From NCBI RefSeq assembly GCF_010882175.1, contig NZ_WKLH01000001.1:823464-887463 (forward strand): 64,000 nucleotides of DNA. Reading direction: 5' to 3'. Source of the stretch: Mangrovibacterium lignilyticum (lineage in GTDB: Bacteria > Bacteroidota > Bacteroidia > Bacteroidales > Prolixibacteraceae). The stretch's first letter is position 1, and every line of letters begins with the position of its first letter. The notes under the pieces are model-generated. The model did no database searches, had not been told where the DNA came from, and was given only the letters and a program-made list of their open reading frames with translations. A program made the position numbers and the translations under genes. Shown piece by piece: positions 53,444-62,022 of the stretch.

Positions 53444-54604
53444 ATGCGAAACGCAATACGAATTCCCCTTTTGTCTCTTTTTTTGATTGGTGCCGGTCAG
53501 GCTATGGGCACCGGACTAAAAACACTTTGTCGTTTACCGGAAAAGGTAGAAGAAACATCCGGAATTGAACTCACAGGTAAAAATGAAATATGGACCTTGA
53601 ACGACAGTGGTGGTCAACCCGAGCTATACCTGTGCGATACCTTGGGAAACCTACTGCGAACCGTTAAAATCGGCGGAGCTGAAAATCATGACTGGGAAGA
53701 TTTGACGCAGGATGACCAAGGCAATTTTTACATCGGAGATATGGGTAACAATAACAACGACCGCGATAACCTGCGAATTTACAAAATACCGAATCCCGGA
53801 TCCACTTCGGCAGAAAGCATTGAAGCTGAAAAGATCAAATTCACCTATGAAGATCAAACGGAGTTTCCACCCGATGATGGCAACATGAATTTCGATTGTG
53901 AAGCGATTATTTGGTCCAACAACTATTTGTACCTGTTTTCGAAAAACCGGAGTTTCCCAATTAAAACCAGTGTCTACCGAATCCCGGATGAACCGGGCGA
54001 ATATGTTGCTGAGAAAATCGGTTCATTCGACACCGGTGGAACGAGCACCGAAGAAACGATGATTTACAGCTACTGGATTACTGCTGCCGATATCAGTCCC
54101 AACGGCAAGCAACTGGCTTTGCTGTCGCACGACCGGGTTTGGGTGTTCTACAACTTCTCGGGCGACAACTTCTTCGGTGGCAATTACAAAGTTTACGAAC
54201 TGGAAAATAGCACCCAAAAAGAATCCATTTGCTTCGTCGACAACGCCACCCTCTACCTGACAGATGAATATTGGAGCACCTTCGATATTGGCCGCAACCT
54301 TTACCAAATCACCATCAGCACCCCCTTCAGCACCAGCACAACTTCGGTGTCGGCACCTGCAAGGGCAAAATTCTCGCTTTCCCCTAATCCCTTTCAAAAT
54401 AAACTGAAGGTCACCGGACGAAATTTAGCCGACTACCAGCTTCAACTATTCGACCAACAAGGCAAGTCGCATCAAACAATATCTCCGGAGGATCAAACCC
54501 TTGTTTTGAACACAAATCAGCTTCCCAACGGGTCGTACTTTCTTCAATTCACCAATCGGTCAACCGGCTATTGCTGGACCGAAAAATTATTGAAAGTCGA
54601 GTAA
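53444..54604 (+). CDS. Secreted beta-propeller protein with type IX secretion domain
   Basis: The 386-residue protein has a short N-terminal signal (LFLIGAGQAMG). Residues about 30-300 show propeller-like repeats (ELTGKNEIWTLNDSGGQPELYLCD, DDQGNFYIGDMGNNNNDR, NYLYLFSKNR) with Asp-rich turns that could bind calcium. The last 75 residues (FSLSPNPFQNKLKVTG ... NGSYFLQFTN) match the type A T9SS C-terminal sorting domain, so it is secreted through the Por/T9SS machine and anchored to the surface. The biological role is unknown. Confidence 0.8.
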   Translation: MRNAIRIPLLSLFLIGAGQAMGTGLKTLCRLPEKVEETSGIELTGKNEIWTLNDSGGQPELYLCDTLGNLLRTVKIGGAENHDWEDLTQDDQGNFYIGDMGNNNNDRDNLRIYKIPNPGSTSAESIEAEKIKFTYEDQTEFPPDDGNMNFDCEAIIWSNNYLYLFSKNRSFPIKTSVYRIPDEPGEYVAEKIGSFDTGGTSTEETMIYSYWITAADISPNGKQLALLSHDRVWVFYNFSGDNFFGGNYKVYELENSTQKESICFVDNATLYLTDEYWSTFDIGRNLYQITISTPFSTSTTSVSAPARAKFSLSPNPFQNKLKVTGRNLADYQLQLFDQQGKSHQTISPEDQTLVLNTNQLPNGSYFLQFTNRSTGYCWTEKLLKVE

Positions 54605-54699
54605 AAAATACAGCTCCATCTGAACAATCAGCACAGAAAATGTCTTTATTTGTCTGAGAACAAACGAATAAGAATTCATACTTAATTCGAAGATAAGTC

Positions 54700-56232
54700 A
54701 TGGAAGACATTGAAAATATTGAGTTAACATTTTTGAGTTTAAATGATTACGAGGACCTGAAACAGGCGATGATTGCGGCCTATGCCCAGATGCCCAATTC
54801 GTACTGGGAGAAAGATCAAATTAAACGGCTGATCGACAAATTTCCGGAAGGACAGGTTGCCATCAAGGTCAATGGGCATTTTGCCGGCTGTGCGCTATCG
54901 ATTATTGTCGACTACAGTAAATTCGAAAATGGTCACACCTACCGTCAAATTACCAACAACCATACCTTCAACACCCACACTCCGGACGGCGATATGCTAT
55001 ACGGAATCGACATTTTCATTCAACCTCAATTCAGGGGATTGCGTTTGGGACGCCGGTTGTACGACTACCGGAAAGAACTGTGCGAGCGGCTAAACCTGAA
55101 AGGCATTGCTTTTGGCGGCCGGATTCCAAACTACCATAAGTACGCCAACGAAATGACCCCGAAACAGTACATCGAGAAAGTTCGCATGAAGGAGATTCAC
55201 GACCCGGTTCTCGACTTCCAAATGTCAAACGATTTTCACCCGGCCCGGATTCTGAAGAATTATTTGGTGGGTGACAAAGAATCGAACGAATATGCTGTAC
55301 TGTTGGAGTGGGACAACATTTATTACGAAACACCCACCACCAAAGCCACAACAATCAAAAAAGTTGTGCGCCTGGGATTGGTGCAATGGCAAATGCGCCC
55401 TTATAAAGATATGGAAGAAGTGATGCAACAGGCGGAATATTTTATTGACGCTGTTTCGGGTTACCGATCCGACTTTGCGCTCTTCCCCGAATTTTTCAAC
55501 GCCCCGTTGATGGCTGAAAACAACCACCTGTCGGAGCCGGAAGCGATCCGCGAGCTGGCGAAATACACCGAAACACTTGTCCAGCGATTCTCGGAACTGG
55601 CGATCTCTTACAACATCAACATTATTACCGGGAGTATGCCCGAGTTAGTCGATGGCACGTTGTTTAACGTGGGGTACTTGTGTAAACGCGACGGTGCGGT
55701 CGAACGATTTGAGAAACTGCATGTCACCCCTGATGAAGCTAAAGTTTGGGGATTACAGGGAGGCACACAGCTCAAAACCTTCGATACCGACTGCGGCAAA
55801 ATAGGCATTCTGATTTGCTACGACGTGGAGTTTCCGGAATTAAGCCGACTGCTGGCGCTCGAAGGAATGGACATTCTGTTTGTACCTTATCTGACCGATA
55901 CACAAAACGGTTATTCCCGGGTTCGGTTTTGTGCGCAAGCCCGAGCCATCGAAAACGAGTGTTATGTTGCCATTACCGGCAGTGTGGGTAACCTGCCCAA
56001 GGTACATAACATGGACATTCAGTATGGCCAGTCGATGGTGTTCACGCCTTGCGACTTCTCCTTTCCAGCTAACGGGATCAAGGCCGAATCGACACCAAAC
56101 ACCGAGATGATTCTGATTGCAGATGTGGATATTGATATGTTGCGCGAACTGAACCAGCTTGGAGCCGTGCGCAACCTGAGAGACCGCCGAACGGATATTT
56201 ACGAGTTAAACATTAAACCAATGAAGAACTAA
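54700..56232 (+). CDS. GNAT acetyltransferase - carbon-nitrogen hydrolase fusion
   Basis: The 510-residue protein joins an N-terminal GNAT-like domain (residues about 8-200; FIQPQFRGLRLGRRLYDYRKELCE has the acetyl-CoA loop) to a nitrilase-superfamily domain (about 225-505). The nitrilase triad is Glu264 (LFPEFFN), Lys339 (RFEKLHV) and Cys373 (LICYDVEFPE). Fused proteins of this type are known in many bacteria (for example Bacillus YhcX) and their substrates are not settled. It is near speA, but the spacing (T9SS gene between) gives no strong functional link. It should be cytoplasmic. Confidence 0.88.
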   Translation: MEDIENIELTFLSLNDYEDLKQAMIAAYAQMPNSYWEKDQIKRLIDKFPEGQVAIKVNGHFAGCALSIIVDYSKFENGHTYRQITNNHTFNTHTPDGDMLYGIDIFIQPQFRGLRLGRRLYDYRKELCERLNLKGIAFGGRIPNYHKYANEMTPKQYIEKVRMKEIHDPVLDFQMSNDFHPARILKNYLVGDKESNEYAVLLEWDNIYYETPTTKATTIKKVVRLGLVQWQMRPYKDMEEVMQQAEYFIDAVSGYRSDFALFPEFFNAPLMAENNHLSEPEAIRELAKYTETLVQRFSELAISYNINIITGSMPELVDGTLFNVGYLCKRDGAVERFEKLHVTPDEAKVWGLQGGTQLKTFDTDCGKIGILICYDVEFPELSRLLALEGMDILFVPYLTDTQNGYSRVRFCAQARAIENECYVAITGSVGNLPKVHNMDIQYGQSMVFTPCDFSFPANGIKAESTPNTEMILIADVDIDMLRELNQLGAVRNLRDRRTDIYELNIKPMKN

Positions 56233-56285
56233 AATATTCTGTTCTATTTTGTATTTTGGATACTCAAATTCCAACTTACAACTTC

Positions 56286-56714
56286 ATGCAACCTCAAATC
56301 GATCACATTCAAATCACCGTTAAAAACCTGAACGAGGCGGAACTGTTCTACGACCGGTTTCTCCCCCTGCTGGGCTTCGACCCGAACAGAAAAGTGAAAG
56401 CGCACATTGCCGAACACGACTTCGACGTTGTCGAATACACTCACCCGAAACTGGCTTTTGCCATAACTTCGCCCAGACTGGCTTTCGCTAACGACGACGT
56501 TAACCGCCGCAAACCGGGATCGTTGCACCACCTGGCTTTTAAAGCCGAATCGCGTGCTCAGGTTGATCAGCTTTACGGGGAACTAAAAAAAATGGAGGCA
56601 ATGATCGTCACCCCGCCAAGGCTATATCCCGAATATAGTCCTGATTATTACGCTGTTTTCCTGAAAGATCCCGATGGAATTAAATTCGAATTGGTTTGTA
56701 CGAAAGCAGAATAA
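56286..56714 (+). CDS. VOC/glyoxalase-fold protein
   Basis: The 142-residue protein begins MQPQIDHIQITVKNL and is a vicinal-oxygen-chelate fold protein with two beta-alpha-beta-beta-beta modules (HHLAFKAESRAQVDQLYGEL and the C-terminal DYYAVFLKDPDGIKFELV). Metal ligands are plausible at His in QIDHIQITV and HHLAF and Glu in KFELV. The start is the ATG at 56286; an upstream TTG at 56256 was rejected. It could be a glyoxalase, resistance or dioxygenase-type enzyme; none is shown. Confidence 0.8.
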   Translation: MQPQIDHIQITVKNLNEAELFYDRFLPLLGFDPNRKVKAHIAEHDFDVVEYTHPKLAFAITSPRLAFANDDVNRRKPGSLHHLAFKAESRAQVDQLYGELKKMEAMIVTPPRLYPEYSPDYYAVFLKDPDGIKFELVCTKAE

Positions 56715-56782
56715 CGCAGGAATAGCCCATAAACGGCAAACTTCTGTAAATTTGCGCTGTTACAAACTGCAAAAATAACAGC

Positions 56783-57340
56783 ATGCGAAAATTGACCGCC
56801 TTTGTGTTTACAACACTCAACGGCTATTATAAAGGAGCTAACGAGAACATCGACTGGCACAGCAACGGCCCGGAGGAAATTGAATTTGCTCAGCAAAAAC
56901 TACAGGAGGGAAACACCCTTTTGTTTGGTCGGAAAACCTACGATATGATGAAGAATTTCTGGGTTAGCCCAATGGCCTACGAGTTGTTTCCGACGATTGC
57001 TTTGCGGATTAACCAGGCTGAAAAAATTGTCTGCAGCACAACGCTGCAATCGAGCGACTGGGCAAACACGACGATCCTGAACGGCGACATCGTTACGCAA
57101 CTAAAAGCGCTGAAGGAAACCGAAGGCGAAGACATTACCCTGATGGGCAGCGGACAGCTGGTTAAGCAACTGGCCCAGGCCGACCTGATTGACGAATACG
57201 AACTGATGATCAACCCGACCATTGTTGGCAAAGGGGAAACACTGTTCGAAGGACTGGAAAAACAGCTCGACCTGCAAATGACGGACGCACGCCTGTTCCG
57301 CGAAAGCGGGGTTCTACTGCTCTATTATAAAAAAGCTTAA
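56783..57340 (+). CDS. Dihydrofolate reductase-like (RibD C-terminal) protein
   Basis: The 185-residue protein resembles the RibD C-terminal/DHFR-like group: MRKLTAFVFTTLNGYYKGANENIDWH, LFGRKTYDMMKNFW, EDITLMGSGQLVKQLAQADLIDEYELMINPTIVGKG, the usual GSG..LVxxLxxxxLIDEYxLxxxPxxLGxG pattern. It is a NADPH-dependent reductase of unknown substrate. It lies 15 bases before the GNAT gene and in the same direction. Confidence 0.88.
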   Translation: MRKLTAFVFTTLNGYYKGANENIDWHSNGPEEIEFAQQKLQEGNTLLFGRKTYDMMKNFWVSPMAYELFPTIALRINQAEKIVCSTTLQSSDWANTTILNGDIVTQLKALKETEGEDITLMGSGQLVKQLAQADLIDEYELMINPTIVGKGETLFEGLEKQLDLQMTDARLFRESGVLLLYYKKA

Positions 57341-57354
57341 GTCGATAGCCCGGC

Positions 57355-57888
57355 ATGAAGAAATACAAAAGCTTTGAAACGGAACGGCTGTTCATTCGAC
57401 CGACAACCGAAGAAGATGCCACCTTGGTGCTGGCTTTACTCAACACACCAAACTGGCTGAAGCACATTGGCGACCGGCAGGTATATACCGTTGATGATGC
57501 CCGGAATTATATCAAAGAGCGAATGCTGCCCCAGCTGGAGCGGCTGGGCTTTGGAACTTACACGATGATCCGGAAATCGGACCAGGCCAAAATCGGAACC
57601 TGTGGCCTCTTCGACCGCGAAGGACTCAACGGTGTTGACATTGGCTATGCCCTGCTGCCCGAATACGAACGTCAGGGCTACGTCATCGAAGCAGCAGAAC
57701 GGATCAAACAGGCTGCTTTCGACGATTTCTCCTTCACCGTATTGTATGCCATTACCACCCACCAAAATGTAGCTTCGCAACGCATACTCGAAAAACTGGG
57801 CATGCATTACGAGACCGTCGTCCGGCTTGAAGGCGACCCCGAAGAGCTGCGCCTGTACGAGCTGACGGCTGAAGAATTCTCGAAATAG
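57355..57888 (+). CDS. GNAT-family N-acetyltransferase (RimJ/RimL-like)
   Basis: The 177-residue protein begins MKKYKSFETERLFIRPTTEEDA and has GLFDREGLNGVDIGYALLPEYERQGYVIEAAERI, containing the acetyl-CoA loop, and ITTHQNVASQRILEKLGM, the typical end of the RimJ/RimL branch. It acetylates an unknown amine, perhaps a protein N-terminus or drug. The start follows the DHFR-like gene by 15 bases, so the two are co-expressed. Confidence 0.88.
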   Translation: MKKYKSFETERLFIRPTTEEDATLVLALLNTPNWLKHIGDRQVYTVDDARNYIKERMLPQLERLGFGTYTMIRKSDQAKIGTCGLFDREGLNGVDIGYALLPEYERQGYVIEAAERIKQAAFDDFSFTVLYAITTHQNVASQRILEKLGMHYETVVRLEGDPEELRLYELTAEEFSK

Positions 57889-57906
57889 GAAAGTCAGCTG
57901 CTCCTC

Positions 57907-58031
57907 CCCCTCGTTTGCAACGAGGGGTTAATTGCCTGTCGTTTGTAACGACATTTGGCGCATATTACACCGATTGAAGTCAAGCTGAGTTACAAACTCA
58001 AAACCACTAGCCCCTCGTTACAAACGAGGGG
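57907..58031. repeat. Cluster of four related short palindromes (REP/BIME-like)
   Basis: Four hairpins share the core GTTTGTAAC or its inverse GTTACAAAC: 57907-57927 (stem CCCCTC), 57938-57952 (stem GTC), 57986-58000 (stem TGA) and 58011-58031 (stem CCCCTC). The stems differ from one hairpin to the next while the pairing is kept. The first two are in one orientation and the last two in the other, so the cluster reads as an inverted pair of doublets. No gene fits here. This resembles repetitive extragenic palindromes (REP/BIME), which are usually mobilised by a RAYT transposase; none is in the window. Confidence 0.75.
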
Positions 58032-58073
58032 TAGAAGAAGTCACCCCGTAAACACGCAATAACGACTACTTAT

Positions 58074-58598
58074 ATGAAACCAGACAAACTTATTTTAGTG
58101 CTTTTATTGGCGATTACAGGCCCAAGCTTTTCTTGCTTCGCGCAAGACAATGCGGTAGCTGATATCTCCGACTATTTGACAAAAAGCAGGATCGACACCA
58201 TTGAATCACCTTTTGATAAGCGACTGATGGATCTTACCGGCTACCTGGCCGCCAACAAATCGCTATTGAATGCCGGTATCCAAAAAGGAATCAATTATCG
58301 CAGTCTGATCTGGGATCAGGGCTATACCTTCACTACCAACGGAACGGAATACATTATCGTTCTTTTCAAAGTACGCCGGGATTCAGTCGGTCAGATGTTA
58401 GTTGCACACCGAACATCTGATGGGTTCTCTGCTGTTATCCGCGAGGGGCATCCCTACTATCAACCCGGTCCTAAAATCCCCAAAGGAAAAGTCATTTACA
58501 GAACACTGGATGGGATTTCGACGCTAATTGAAGAGTATGAACATGGCAAGCGGAAAGCCGTCCGGATCAACACTCAACACGATCCTGACTTTCATTAA
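58074..58598 (+). CDS. Secreted protein of unknown function
   Basis: The 174-residue protein has a signal peptide (LLLAITGPSFSCFAQ, cut near residue 24). The mature part begins DNAVADISDYLTKSRIDTIESPFDKRLMDLTGYLAANKSLLN, a helical region, then a beta-rich C-terminal part (TYIIVLFKV, MLVAHRTSDGFSAVIREG, VIYRTLDGISTLIEEYEHGK). I do not recognise a family. It sits after the palindrome cluster and before the convergent pcm gene, so it is monocistronic. Confidence 0.6.
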   Translation: MKPDKLILVLLLAITGPSFSCFAQDNAVADISDYLTKSRIDTIESPFDKRLMDLTGYLAANKSLLNAGIQKGINYRSLIWDQGYTFTTNGTEYIIVLFKVRRDSVGQMLVAHRTSDGFSAVIREGHPYYQPGPKIPKGKVIYRTLDGISTLIEEYEHGKRKAVRINTQHDPDFH

Positions 58599-58691
58599 AG
58601 CGAGTAGCCCAGTCCCGGTTACGCTTTGCATAAACGAAGGACTTAGCAAGTTCTCCTGTTTAAGCGCGACTTTTAACGAGCCGTTCTCTAT

Positions 58692-59390
58692 TTACCGGAT
58701 AAAAGGGACAAAGCGTACCGGAACGATATCGCGGGAAACAACCCGGTTCTCTTTTTTGACGACTAATCGCAAGTACTGGTAATCGAACCGCCCGCCAACC
58801 GGTATAATCATTCGCCCGCCAACCTTTAGCTGCTCCACCAACGGCGGTGGCACCGAATCGGCAGCTGCCGTAACCACAATGGCATCGTAAGGAGCATGCT
58901 CAGCCCAGCCATCATAGCCATTACCACTTTTCACATGTACCTTGTTGTACTGCATCTTTTCCAAGCGTTCGGCAGCTTGCTGAGCCAGTGCATCGACAAA
59001 CTCAATGGTGTAAACCTCATCAACAATTTCGGCCAATACAGCTGCCTGGTAGCCCGATCCGGTTCCAATTTCGAGCACTTTAAACGAACTCTCGGGCCTG
59101 ATTAGTTCGGTCATATAAGCCACAATGTAGGGCTGCGAAATGGTTTGCCCGTACCCAATAGGCAGCGGCCGGTCCCAATAGGCAACCCCCTCGTATCCTT
59201 CGGCAACAAACAAGTGGCGTGGTACAGTTCTCATCGCATCCAGTACTAACCGATTACTCACCCCGCGAGCTTCAATCTGCCGTTTCACCATCTGCTCGCG
59301 CTGTGATTCATACTGATCCCCTTGCCCTAAAATCCCCGGAACCAACAAGAGCATTCCCCACACAACCATATAATTTAAAACGGAAACCAT
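58692..59390 (-). CDS. pcm: Protein-L-isoaspartate O-methyltransferase with exported N-terminus
   Basis: The 232-residue protein has the Pcm fold: RGVSNRLVLDAMRTVPRHLFV, the PLPIGYGQTISQPYIVAYMTEL motif, and the SAM-binding VLEIGTGSGYQAAVLAEI. It repairs isoaspartate in aged proteins. The N-terminus (VLNYMVVWGMLLLVPGILGQG) looks like a signal peptide, so it may work in the periplasm, unlike the cytoplasmic enterobacterial enzyme. Confidence 0.9.
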   Translation of the reverse strand: MVSVLNYMVVWGMLLLVPGILGQGDQYESQREQMVKRQIEARGVSNRLVLDAMRTVPRHLFVAEGYEGVAYWDRPLPIGYGQTISQPYIVAYMTELIRPESSFKVLEIGTGSGYQAAVLAEIVDEVYTIEFVDALAQQAAERLEKMQYNKVHVKSGNGYDGWAEHAPYDAIVVTAAADSVPPPLVEQLKVGGRMIIPVGGRFDYQYLRLVVKKENRVVSRDIVPVRFVPFIR

Positions 59391-59581
59391 CGCATTGATT
59401 TTTCTTAATCGTTTATCCTAATTCATTTACGTGAAAGCGATTCCGTCAGTTCTCGATTATCCGTTTTTCCCACTAAAAAGTCCGCCACATCAATCATGCC
59501 CCGGGCAACTGCGACAAACGGCCAAATGTTGTTGGTTGAAGCCGTAACTCTATCGGGACGCAAGCAGTAGAATGAAGCTGG

Positions 59582-60028
59582 ATGATAAGCAAATTCGTCA
59601 TACTGGCCGTTTTCGGAATTGCGATGGCTCATGTTGAAGGCGTGGTCGTGGTGTACCTGCGGAAGGCAATGGGCCTGCTGAAGCCGGACGTTGACACCCG
59701 TAAGATCCTGGAGGAGGTTCCCGAACGGCTAATCAAAATTGAGATGACCCGGGAAGCTGCAACCATTGTCATGCTGGTTGCCCTGGCCTTGCTAACCGGT
59801 CGGGGCTGGATTGAACAGCTGATGATTTTCCTCTGGACCTTCGCCTTTTGGGATCTGTTCTATTATGTGTCGTTGTACCTGACCATTCAATGGCCACCCA
59901 GCCTAAAAACCACCGATGTCTTGTTTCTTATTCCGCGCCCGTGGATCGCACCGGTCTGGTTTCCGGTGACCGTTTCGTTGGGCACAATCGTGGCAATCGC
60001 CGTGTTTTACCTTCTTCCCTTCCTTTAA
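59582..60028 (+). CDS. Small membrane protein of unknown function
   Basis: The 148-residue protein has four hydrophobic segments (about 2-25, 60-75, 80-100 and 125-147) and a soluble loop of 25 residues after the first, with KPDVDTRKILEEVPERLIKIEMTREAA. Histidine and glutamate in AMAHVEGV and Trp-Asp in FAFWDLFYYVSLY are in membrane positions and could bind a metal or cofactor, but no known family is recognised. It lies alone between pcm and a terminator shared with argB. Confidence 0.6.
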   Translation: MISKFVILAVFGIAMAHVEGVVVVYLRKAMGLLKPDVDTRKILEEVPERLIKIEMTREAATIVMLVALALLTGRGWIEQLMIFLWTFAFWDLFYYVSLYLTIQWPPSLKTTDVLFLIPRPWIAPVWFPVTVSLGTIVAIAVFYLLPFL

Positions 60029-60060
60029 GTATCGCGGCGAATCTGAAGAAGAGCAATTAA

Positions 60061-60093
60061 AAAAGCTCCGTCTCAAATGAGAACGGAGCCTTT
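60061..60093. terminator. Bidirectional terminator before argB end
   Basis: AAAGCTCCGTCTCA and its inverse TGAGAACGGAGCCTTT form a stem of about 11-13 pairs with one bulge and a 2-base loop. It lies between the plus-strand membrane protein and the convergent argB. Confidence 0.8.
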
Positions 60094-60117
60094 CCAGATT
60101 GTATTAAAATTGCTTAT

Positions 60118-60894
60118 TTATTCGGGTAATAAGGTTGTTCCACCGGACTGCAGACCGGGGATATTGGTGATTCGAATTTGTGACACCCCGCGTTTGATCG
60201 CGTCGAAGCTGTTGTCCAGCTTCGGAATCATTCCGGCATGAATGGCACCGCTTTCCTGCAGGGTTTTAAATTGCGAATGGTTCAGCGAGGCAATCACCGA
60301 GCTATCGTCTTCCGAGTCCTCGAGCACACCCGGTTTCTCGAAACAGAACACCAGCTCCACATCGAAATATTTTGCGAAAGCAACAGCTGCTTCGGCGGCA
60401 ATGGTATCGGCATTCACATTCAACAGGCTGCCCTGCTTATCGTGCGACAGGGGCGCCAGCACCGGAATCACCTGCTTTTCGAGCAGCAGGTTCAGCTCCT
60501 CGACATGTACGCCAACAATATCGCCCACAAAACCGTAATCGATATCTTTTACCGGACGTTTCACCGCCTGCATATAATTCAGGTCAGCTCCGGTAATACC
60601 AATGGCATTCATTCCCAAAGCCTGTAACTGCGCGACAATATTTTTATTCACTAATCCGCCGTAAACCATGGTCACCACTTCCAGCATCGACTGGTCGGTA
60701 ATGCGTCGGCCATCCACCATTTTGGTTTCAATACCCAGGCGCTCGGCCATCGAGGTTGCCGACCGGCCTCCTCCGTGAACCAAGGCTTTTAATCCTTGCA
60801 ACTTCGAAAAACGGTCCAGCAAATCAGCTAAAGAATCTTTCTCTTCAACGACTTTACCGCCAACTTTTACGAGTGTAAGCTTTTGTTTGCTCAT
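60118..60894 (-). CDS. argB: Acetyl-/succinyl-glutamate kinase
   Basis: The 258-residue enzyme is a member of the amino acid kinase family. The phosphate loop is VKVGGKVVEE, and HGGGRSATSMAERL and NVNADTIAAEAAVAF are the substrate- and nucleotide-binding motifs. It phosphorylates the N-acylated glutamate in arginine synthesis. Because ArgF' here is of the succinyl type, N-succinyl-glutamate may be the natural substrate, as proposed for Bacteroides; this is inference. It is in the same direction as argF' and 87 bases away. Confidence 0.92.
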   Translation of the reverse strand: MSKQKLTLVKVGGKVVEEKDSLADLLDRFSKLQGLKALVHGGGRSATSMAERLGIETKMVDGRRITDQSMLEVVTMVYGGLVNKNIVAQLQALGMNAIGITGADLNYMQAVKRPVKDIDYGFVGDIVGVHVEELNLLLEKQVIPVLAPLSHDKQGSLLNVNADTIAAEAAVAFAKYFDVELVFCFEKPGVLEDSEDDSSVIASLNHSQFKTLQESGAIHAGMIPKLDNSFDAIKRGVSQIRITNIPGLQSGGTTLLPE

Positions 60895-60981
60895 ATCTTT
60901 TTATTGGAATGTCATTCGTTGTCACGAATAGTCACTGGGTCATTAATTGGATCAACGTACGACTATTCAATGACGATCTTC

Positions 60982-61932
60982 CTACTTCATCTGGTCCAAC
61001 AACATTTTCAGAACGGTTTGGGCTGAGAAGAGACGATTTTCAGCTTCTGCCACCACAATCGAATTCGGACTGTCGATGACAGAGTCGCTCACGATCATGT
61101 TCCGGCGAACCGGCAAACAGTGCATGAACTTAGCATTGTCGGTCACCGCCATCTGACGATCCGAAACAGTCCAGCTACGATCCTGCGACAGGATTTTGCC
61201 GTAATCGTTATAAGCCGCCCAGTTTTTGGCGTAAATAAAATCGGCTCCTTCGAAAGCTTTCATCTGATCGTATTCCGGCTTCAGGTCGCCCATAAATTCA
61301 GGTGCCAATTCGTATCCTTCAGGGTGAGTCACCACTAATTCGTAATCGGTTTCGCGCATCCATTCCACAAAGGAATTTGGCACGGCCTGCGGCAAAGCAC
61401 GCGGGTGCGGGGCCCAAGTCATCACCACTTTGGGACGTGGTTTTGTTTTGTGTTCTTCAATGGTCAGGTGGTCGGCAAACGACTGTAAGGGGTGGCGCGT
61501 TGCCGCCTCCATACTCACCACCGGCACACCGGCATAGTCGACGAATTGCTGAATAATTTTTTCTTCGTAATCATCTGCTTTATTCTCGAACTTGGCGAAA
61601 GAACGAACACCGATAATATCGCAATACTTGCCAATTACAGGAACCGCCTCGCGAATGTGCTCCGGCTTATCGCCGTCCATAACGACACCCAGTTCGGTCT
61701 CCAGTTTCCAGCCACCTTCGTTAATATCGAAAACAATCACATTCATACCCAAATTCAATCCGGCTTTTTGAGTACTCAAACGAGTCCGCAAACTGGAATT
61801 AAAAAAGACCAGCAAAAGGGTTTTATTTTTTCCCAAGGATTGATATTTGTAAGGATCCTGCTTCAATTCCAAAGCCAGCTTTAAGGCTTCATCCAGGTTG
61901 TCTAAATCGTGGACTGATGTGAAATGTTTCAT
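60982..61932 (-). CDS. argF': N-succinylornithine carbamoyltransferase (ArgF')
   Basis: The 316-residue enzyme (start ATG at 61932, MKHFTSVHDL) transfers the carbamoyl group to N-acylated ornithine. It has the carbamoyl-phosphate motif FFNSSLRTRLST, the second site EAATRHPLQSFAD, and the C-terminal HCLPVRRNMIV. In the literature on these enzymes Pro90 versus Glu92 separates N-succinyl- from N-acetyl-ornithine specificity; here MDGDKPEH has Pro at residue 90, so succinylornithine is the likely substrate. A longer start at 62007 would add 25 residues not seen in the Bacteroides enzyme and was rejected. ArgF' lies between argB and proA in one direction. Confidence 0.93.
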   Translation of the reverse strand: MKHFTSVHDLDNLDEALKLALELKQDPYKYQSLGKNKTLLLVFFNSSLRTRLSTQKAGLNLGMNVIVFDINEGGWKLETELGVVMDGDKPEHIREAVPVIGKYCDIIGVRSFAKFENKADDYEEKIIQQFVDYAGVPVVSMEAATRHPLQSFADHLTIEEHKTKPRPKVVMTWAPHPRALPQAVPNSFVEWMRETDYELVVTHPEGYELAPEFMGDLKPEYDQMKAFEGADFIYAKNWAAYNDYGKILSQDRSWTVSDRQMAVTDNAKFMHCLPVRRNMIVSDSVIDSPNSIVVAEAENRLFSAQTVLKMLLDQMK

Positions 61933-62022
61933 AGTGAAAACTATTTGGGTGTGTTGATTTTTCTTTTTTTGATTATTCGCGCCCATCCCTACACAATAGA
62001 AGGACAAGGCGACTTGAAACGT

